In this document: one piece after another, positions 59,233 to 64,000 of the stretch | How positions within the stretch are numbered: position 1 is the stretch's first letter | Layout of the letters: every line of letters begins with the position of its first letter | Origin: Vreelandella olivaria | Lineage (GTDB): Bacteria > Pseudomonadota > Gammaproteobacteria > Pseudomonadales > Halomonadaceae | NCBI GenBank assembly: GCA_004295565.1 | Contig: AP019416.1 | Span: forward strand, 930,001 to 994,000 | Length of the DNA: 64,000 nucleotides | Reading direction: 5' to 3' | Made by a program: the position numbers and the translations under genes | The notes under the pieces: model-generated | Told to the model about the DNA's origin: nothing | The model's database searches: none | What the model saw: only the letters and a program-made list of their open reading frames with translations

Positions 59233-61434
59233 CTACCAGCGATAGCTGACGGTTGCTGTCACATTGCGCTCTTCGCCAAAATGACAAATCCTGAAGCTAG
59301 AGCAAGAGGACGTATACTCTTTATCAAGCAGATTGTTGGCATTGACCTGCAAGTCCATGCCCTCAAGGTCGCTTGATAACGCACCCAGATCATATTCCAA
59401 CATGGCATCGACTAGCGTATAGCCGTCTACCTGGAACGTATTGGCTTCATCGCCCCATGTAGCGTCATTGTAGCGGACTCCCGCGCCAATCCCCAGGCCG
59501 TTTAACGCCCCCTTCGTGAATTCATATTTGCTCCACGCAGAGGCCATATGACGGGGTACAGCATAGGGTGTATTGCCTTGGGTCTCATCGTTGGTTTCGA
59601 CGTACTCCATGTCCGTGTAGGTATAGTTGGCGAGTAACGAAAGCTGCTCGGTGGGGCGTAAGATGGCAGAAAGTTCTAGGCCGCGGGAGCGTACTTTTCC
59701 AATGGATTCATAGAACGATGTATTAGGAATGGCTTCGGAAACATTCTCCTGCTCTAGATGATATAAAGCGGCCGTGTACTGGTCATTGCTGCCGGGTGGT
59801 TGATACTTGATACCTGTCTCGTACTGAGAGGCCTCACTGGGATCTAATGTGTTTCCGGAGGCATCAGTCCTTGTAGCGGATGCTGCTTGAAATGATTCCG
59901 AGTAACTGACGTAAGGGGAAATACCGTTATCAAAGGCATACAATAAGCTGGCACGACTAGTGAACTTCTCATTGTCGCTTTCAGAAGACATGCCTAAGTT
60001 GGTATAGGCGGTACTGGTGTCTGCCCAATCCTGACGCCCTGACAGGTTGAAACGCCAGCGATTGAAGCTGATCTGATCCTGCAAGTAAAATCCAGTCTGC
60101 TCCACCGTGTTGATGAAGTTAGTAGGCGCTGCGTATGTGATTTGTTTGTTGCCATACTGAGGGTTGAAGGCATCCAGGGGAGCCGCCGATCCGAACTGCC
60201 ATTCTCCCGAGTTGCGTTGGTACTGGTAGTCCACACCGGCCAGCAGCGTATGTTCCAGAGACCCGGTCGTAAAATCCCCCTGTAGCTGATTATCTACATG
60301 GTAGGCGTGCATGGATTCATCGGCTCTCGCTGCGCGTCGATTTAGCAGATTGCTATCCCCTAAGTAACTACTGGAATAAATGGAGTCATAATCAATATCC
60401 GAAGAGGTAAAGCGGAAGTTCTGCCGAGCTTGCCACTGATCGTTGAACTGATGTTCTAGCTGGTAACCTATTAGCCGTTGATAACGCTCGAACCCATTGA
60501 CGCCTGGCTCGCCATCAAAAAAGTTATTATCGATTCGCCTACCATTATAATCTCGCACCGTACCGTCGGCGGGTGTCCAGCCATAGTAACCACGGTTTGG
60601 CTCATGCTGGAGGTAGGCCATGATGGTCAATGATGTCGCATCGGTTGGCAGGAACGTCAAAGAGGGAGCAATGGTATAGCGCTCGTTCTCTACATGATCG
60701 AACTGGCTATCCGAACCGCTAGCTAGCCCTACTAGGCGATAGGCGACCTGTTGGTTTTCCCCTATGGGGCCACTGAAATCAAATCTTGCCGTACGTTTAT
60801 TATGGCTGCCCGTTTCTAGCTGGATCTCATGGCTAGATGAAAATAGAGGGCGTTTACTGGTCAGCCCAACCAAGCCACCAGGGTAGCTTTGCCCGTACAA
60901 AACGGATGTCGGCCCCTTGAAAACATCGATCCGCTCAAGAAAATAGGGGTCAATTTGTAATGAATTATAGCCGGAAACATCGCTAGCCATTTTAAGGCCG
61001 TCAAAATAGATGTTGTCGATACTACCGACGCCACCAAAGCCGCGCATATTGATAAAATCGACACGACCTCCAATGCCATTGCGGGTGCCTGTGAACACAC
61101 CAGGGGTATAGCGCAGGGCTTGCTGTATCGTTTTCGCGCTTTGATCCTCGATCTGCTCGCGAGTGACCACGGATACCGACTGGGCTGTCTCCACCAAAGG
61201 AGTGTCGGTCTTAGTCGCACTGAGACTTGTACTGGCGGTGTATCCCTCAGTAGGCAGTAGGGCACCTGAAACTCTATCGCCTGTTACTTGCACTGTAGGC
61301 AATATGTTCGGCGAATTACTATCTAATTGCGTACTCTGCTCAGTATTTTGTGCAAATAGAGCTGCTGACGAACTGTAGGCAGCCAAAGCAATGGTGATCG
61401 TTAACCACCGCTTGTGAAAAGTAGGTTGGTTCAC
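59233..61434 (-). CDS. TonB-dependent siderophore receptor, FhuA/FoxA-like
   Basis: An intact outer-membrane receptor of 733 residues, probably for a hydroxamate siderophore. Signal peptide: WLTITIALAAYSSSAALFAQ. The plug has SVVTREQIEDQSAKTIQQAL, RYTPGVFTGTRNGIGGRVDF and YFLERIDVFKGPTSVLYGQS. The barrel includes repeated aromatic strands. The C-terminal NNLLDKEYTSSCSSFRICHF with two cysteines, then GEERNVTATVSYRW, resembles FhuA and FoxA endings. No STN domain is present. It lies with a binding-protein gene (61650) and a FecI-type sigma factor, and a Fur-box-like element precedes it. Confidence 0.9.
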   Translation of the reverse strand: MNQPTFHKRWLTITIALAAYSSSAALFAQNTEQSTQLDSNSPNILPTVQVTGDRVSGALLPTEGYTASTSLSATKTDTPLVETAQSVSVVTREQIEDQSAKTIQQALRYTPGVFTGTRNGIGGRVDFINMRGFGGVGSIDNIYFDGLKMASDVSGYNSLQIDPYFLERIDVFKGPTSVLYGQSYPGGLVGLTSKRPLFSSSHEIQLETGSHNKRTARFDFSGPIGENQQVAYRLVGLASGSDSQFDHVENERYTIAPSLTFLPTDATSLTIMAYLQHEPNRGYYGWTPADGTVRDYNGRRIDNNFFDGEPGVNGFERYQRLIGYQLEHQFNDQWQARQNFRFTSSDIDYDSIYSSSYLGDSNLLNRRAARADESMHAYHVDNQLQGDFTTGSLEHTLLAGVDYQYQRNSGEWQFGSAAPLDAFNPQYGNKQITYAAPTNFINTVEQTGFYLQDQISFNRWRFNLSGRQDWADTSTAYTNLGMSSESDNEKFTSRASLLYAFDNGISPYVSYSESFQAASATRTDASGNTLDPSEASQYETGIKYQPPGSNDQYTAALYHLEQENVSEAIPNTSFYESIGKVRSRGLELSAILRPTEQLSLLANYTYTDMEYVETNDETQGNTPYAVPRHMASAWSKYEFTKGALNGLGIGAGVRYNDATWGDEANTFQVDGYTLVDAMLEYDLGALSSDLEGMDLQVNANNLLDKEYTSSCSSFRICHFGEERNVTATVSYRW

Positions 61435-61473
61435 GAATGTTTTCCTTGCATTAGGTTATTAGTGGCTATATAT

Positions 61474-61510
61474 AAATGCTAATTATTGTTATTTGTATTA
61501 TGAATAGCTT
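61474..61510 (-). promoter_or_regulatory. Shared 37-bp element, copy upstream of TonB receptor
   Basis: On the minus strand it begins AAGCTATTCATAATACAAAT and continues AACAATAATTAGCATTT. It is 31/37 identical to the copy at 62730-62766, in the same orientation relative to the downstream minus-strand gene. It contains a Fur-like core, AAATAACAATAATTAGCATT. It lies about 40-75 bases before the receptor start. Confidence 0.6.
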
Positions 61511-61649
61511 TTGCGCCGTGTCAACGCCATGCCTGCAATGCACTGGGAGGGGATTAAAAGAGAAAAGGTCATGTGGGAGAGATGGTGATTGTTAGCAGGC
61601 AGAGCCAGGGGAGTATTTCTGCCCTTCATTAGGTTGAGAAGATACGTGT

Positions 61650-62613
61650 TCACTGATTTGTATCGGCAGAAGCACTATGGATGTGATCGCTTTCAGTTAG
61701 ATGGCTGACAAGGCTGTCGGCGAAACGCCGGGCGGCGGGCAGCCCTCCCAAGACCAATAGTTGACGGGAATAATCGTATAGTTGCCCTGTTCCACGTTCG
61801 GCAAGTGTCGCCACTGCCCATCGGAGAGGAGTTGTCTTACGCCTCCGTCGGGGCCATAGGGGCTGTCAAGAAATACCAGCTTGGCGTCGATATCAAATAG
61901 AGGCGTTGCGCTGACAGTTGTCATCCCCCATTGGCCTAAATCCCCTGCCAGGCGTTCTGAAGGCCAAGGCGATTTAACATCATGCCCTCAACGCTTCCTG
62001 CGCCATACACGCGGGCATGGCGCTCATCCATCAGGCGTACCAGCAAAACAGGTGAGTCGATACCATTAAGCGCTCGCTTTAGAGACGCAAAATGCTCGTT
62101 GGATTGCTGGATGTAATTTTCCGCAGCATCAGGATGCCCCACCAAATCTCCAAGCTGACGCGTCAGCCCTTCGATCGTGTCCCAGTCGTTATGACCGTCT
62201 TCAATATCGGCATACTTATAAAGCGGGTACTCCATTACATCAGCAATTTTTCTGAGCCTAGGGAGTAAGCTGGCATGAGCAGGCGGTGAAATCAGAATAT
62301 GTTGTGGGGGATCACTTGCAAGCAACTCAAGGTTAGGGAGGTGGCGATAGCCGAGGTTAGTCGCATGCGGTAGAACCCCTTCTTGCCGTGAATATGTTTC
62401 GTACCCCTCAAGACCCGATAGAAATTGAGGCGGGTGACCAATTGCATTGAGAGTCTCCGCAATGGCGAAATCAAACGTTGCCAAGGGAGCTACGCTGTTT
62501 TCGTCATCTGCCAGTAGCGCCTTACTCACTGATACACCGGTTAATAAGGCGACTGATAAAGCGACTCTTGCATGGCCTGCAGAGCGACTAAAAATACCAT
62601 TTTTATGTTTCAC
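61650..62613 (-). CDS. Second ferric-siderophore binding protein, FhuD-like (frameshifts)
   Basis: A periplasmic class III binding protein of about 321 residues, paralogous to the gene at 52939. Signal peptide: ALSVALLTGVSVSKALLA. Shared landmarks are FDFAIAETLNAIGHPPQFLS, HILISPPAHASLLPRLRKIA and VLLVRLMDERHARVYGAGSV; the paralogue has VQFIDARHLRVFGEHS at the same place. Breaks near 61935 and 61725 lead to GLPAARRFADSLVSHLTESD, a match to the paralogue's LPSAARFAELLSEALL. It sits with its receptor but has no ATPase or permease beside it. Confidence 0.85.
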
Positions 62614-62729
62614 AATGATGCCTGTGTTTTCATATAAATTAGCGTCATGAGGAGTGTTAAATGTTCAACTTTGCAGAGTAATCTCTGCTCACATGTCCAT
62701 GCGTGGATAAGATTTTTGGTAATTGCGGT

Positions 62730-62766
62730 AAATATTAATCGTTATTATTTGTATTATGAATGGCTT
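62730..62766 (-). promoter_or_regulatory. Shared 37-bp element, copy upstream of binding protein
   Basis: On the minus strand it begins AAGCCATTCATAATACAAAT and continues AATAACGATTAATATTT. It is 31/37 identical to the 61474-61510 copy, and the differences are transitions. It lies about 115-150 bases before the binding-protein start, in the region shared with the divergent sigma-factor gene. Confidence 0.6.
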
Positions 62767-62923
62767 ATGGGTGAAGTCAATGCATGGCGGGCATCAGGAG
62801 GGGCAAGAAGAAAACGCCTTACGCATTGAAAAGGACAGAAGGACGTTATGTAGCCGCTCTATGAACGAGCATATCGTTATAAAAGTGGATTAGCTCACAC
62901 CGGTTGACTTACCCGATGGTAAC

Positions 62924-62941
62924 GCAAATAATAATTGTTGC
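62924..62941 (+). promoter_or_regulatory. Fur-box-like site upstream of sigma-factor gene
   Basis: GCAAATAATAATTGTTGC is an imperfect palindrome that shares the CAAATAATAA core with the two 37-bp elements. It lies 41 bases before the sigma-factor GTG, inside the probable promoter. Confidence 0.55.
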
Positions 62942-62981
62942 CATTTATTCCGTGGTGTTGATCAAGGCAGGAGGCCGTGCT

Positions 62982-63509
62982 GTGGATACCCAGACCTGGA
63001 GCGCTGAGTTAGAAGACATCTTCGTTAATCAGCGGCCCCGGCTCTGCTGTGTCGCCGCAAAAGTATTGGGCAATGCTGATCAAGCCGATGATGTTGTGCA
63101 GGATGCCTATCTGAAAATTTCAGAGGCAACCACGCTTTTTGAGATAAAGCAGCCCATATCCTACGTGTCACGGGTGGTGCGCAATCTCGCCATTGACCGC
63201 TGCCGTCGTTCCGCGTTTGAGTCAGCGCTGTTTGCAAAAGCAGAGGAGGGGGATAACGCCTGTTGTGCGTCACACTCACCTGAAGTGATTGCCATTGATC
63301 GCCAGGCATTGGCCCAGGTGGTCGAATCGTTGAACGAACTGCCAGAGCGTACGCGACGCGCCTTTGAGCTTTACCGTTCGGGAAACCATACCCAGCGGGA
63401 AGTGGCGTTACAGCTAGGTGTTTCTACCACGTCAGTTAACTTTATGATTCGCGATGCGCTGACTCATTGCCACCAGTCGCTACAAGGTCGGTCGTTGCCA
63501 GATAAGTAA
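62982..63509 (+). CDS. FecI-type ECF RNA polymerase sigma factor
   Basis: A sigma-70 family extracytoplasmic-function factor of about 175 residues, intact. Region 2 reads VAAKVLGNADQADDVVQDAYLK split over its first half (VLGNADQADDVVQDAY is the core) and ISYVSRVVRNLAIDRCRR. Region 4 is LNELPERTRRAFELYRSGNH then REVALQLGVSTTSVNFMIRD. FecI-type factors activate TonB-receptor genes when an anti-sigma FecR relays receptor occupancy. I chose the GTG at 62982 because AGGAGG stands seven bases before it; an ATG 26 codons upstream would add an unrelated hydrophobic tail. Confidence 0.88.
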   Translation: MDTQTWSAELEDIFVNQRPRLCCVAAKVLGNADQADDVVQDAYLKISEATTLFEIKQPISYVSRVVRNLAIDRCRRSAFESALFAKAEEGDNACCASHSPEVIAIDRQALAQVVESLNELPERTRRAFELYRSGNHTQREVALQLGVSTTSVNFMIRDALTHCHQSLQGRSLPDK

Positions 63510-63632
63510 ATCGGCGTTCCGTCCCCTCTTTGTTGTCGCTTTGTTACACTGTTAGCCAATAGCGTTGAGAATATCAGACGCTTCCATAGGCAGGTAATAA
63601 GCAGGCCGCAATAGCGAGGTTTGACAGTAACG

Positions 63633-63839
63633 ATGGATAACGACAGCGGCGACGATGCCGTTTGGCAAACAGCGCTAGATTGGCTGATGCGTGAACATGA
63701 AGAGACGTTAAGCGACGCTGATCGCGAAGCACTGCATGCTTGGTTAGCGGCTTCTTCCCAGCACCGCCGGGTATTCCATGAAGCCGAACAGCTATGGCTG
63801 TTAACGGGGCTGATCCCAAGTGGTGATGAGCGCAGCTGA
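63633..63839 (+). CDS. Small FecR-like protein, DUF4880 domain only
   Basis: A 68-residue protein consisting only of the cytoplasmic DUF4880 domain found at the N-terminus of FecR anti-sigma regulators. The family core is clear: ALDWLMREHEETLSDADREA, LHAWLAASSQHRRVFHEAEQ and LWLLTG. A usual FecR continues with a membrane helix and periplasmic domain, but here two stops (TGATAA) close the frame and the following 160 bases have no coding character. It may be a free anti-sigma or pro-sigma factor acting on the upstream FecI, or a truncated FecR. No good ribosome site is visible. Confidence 0.75.
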   Translation: MDNDSGDDAVWQTALDWLMREHEETLSDADREALHAWLAASSQHRRVFHEAEQLWLLTGLIPSGDERS

Positions 63840-64000
63840 TAAACCACTGTTTTTTTACTCTCCTCCTTCGATTTTCAGGCTAACTCAATGGTCGCGGGCT
63901 AACGCTGCCTCCTGTTGGTGCAATTTTTAGCCTGGCAAGGGTGATGCTATGCCGACCCGTTAGCGCTCCCCTCCCCTATTTTTTCTACTTTCTTCCTTTC
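63840..64000. other. Non-coding end of window
   Basis: I see no gene, hairpin or known site in these 160 bases. They include T-rich stretches and scattered stops in all plus-strand frames. A FecR membrane or periplasmic domain is not hidden here in any plus-strand frame. Confidence 0.5.

Noticed and set aside
62904-62981. N-terminal extension of the sigma factor
   Set aside because: It overlaps the Fur-like site and encodes an unrelated hydrophobic stretch; AGGAGG precedes the GTG at 62982.
1-64000. Genome decay with mass pseudogenisation
   Set aside because: Breaks are nearly all single-base indels at runs, with conserved sequence on both sides and few nonsense codons; error is the simpler explanation.
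63840-64000. Hidden membrane part of FecR after another frameshift
   Set aside because: The three plus-strand frames show no hydrophobic helix or FecR motif before frequent stops.

Overview
The window reads as a chromosomal segment of a moderately halophilic gammaproteobacterium, most like Halomonas or a close relative in the Halomonadaceae. This rests on acidic proteins, mid-high GC, recognisable family combinations and operon layouts; no rRNA, tRNA or other taxonomic marker is present. No CRISPR array, prophage or complete insertion sequence was seen.

A dominant feature is quality. About 37 of roughly 53 protein genes are interrupted by one or more single-base frameshifts, mostly in G, C, A or T runs, while the protein sequence on both sides stays well conserved. 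I annotate each as one gene over its whole span, note the breaks, and treat them mainly as sequencing or assembly errors. Genes in about 4.0-8.0 kb and 56.5-61.4 kb are largely unbroken.

Layout. 0-8 kb: a thioredoxin-reductase-like flavoprotein, a DUF1275 membrane protein, an MFS exporter with a divergent XRE regulator, a HigA antitoxin with only the tail of its HigB toxin left, two LysR regulators facing an F420-reductase-like NADP dehydrogenase and MdaB. 8-18 kb: a 179-bp inverted-repeat element that supplies the stop codon of a secreted subtilase, the msrPQ repair system, a membrane-anchored FMN glutamate-synthase-like protein, a DUF2157-DUF4401-GDYXXLXY operon, an MscS-type channel. 18-28.9 kb: a BAAT-like hydrolase, a triple-domain acyl-ACP synthetase/acyltransferase with LplT-like transporter, regulators, an EamA exporter, RlmA, a cold-shock protein, a DAACS symporter, a deaminase and a Pmp3 peptide. 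28.9-35.4 kb: a PqqU/YncD-like TonB receptor convergent with a membrane PQQ glucose dehydrogenase, then a CurA-like reductase and RlpA. 35.4-42.7 kb: an acidic protein of tandem PPC-like repeats, an EamA/LysR pair, cytochrome b561, a 7TM diguanylate cyclase and ArgP.

42.9-47.9 kb holds an imelysin / di-heme cytochrome / imelysin / DUF1513 operon. 48-54.6 kb and 59.2-63.8 kb form two siderophore-iron blocks: a PvdE/SyrD-type peptide exporter, FhuF reductase, two TonB siderophore receptors, two FhuD-like binding proteins, one FhuC-like ATPase, a FecI-type sigma factor and a one-domain FecR-like protein. No siderophore synthetase and no FhuB permease lie in the window. Several AT-rich Fur-box-like sites, including a 37-bp element shared by two promoters, probably tie this regulon together. 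A glycerophosphodiesterase, an inositol-monophosphatase-family enzyme and an AAA-ATPase/PD-(D/E)XK protein separate the two blocks.
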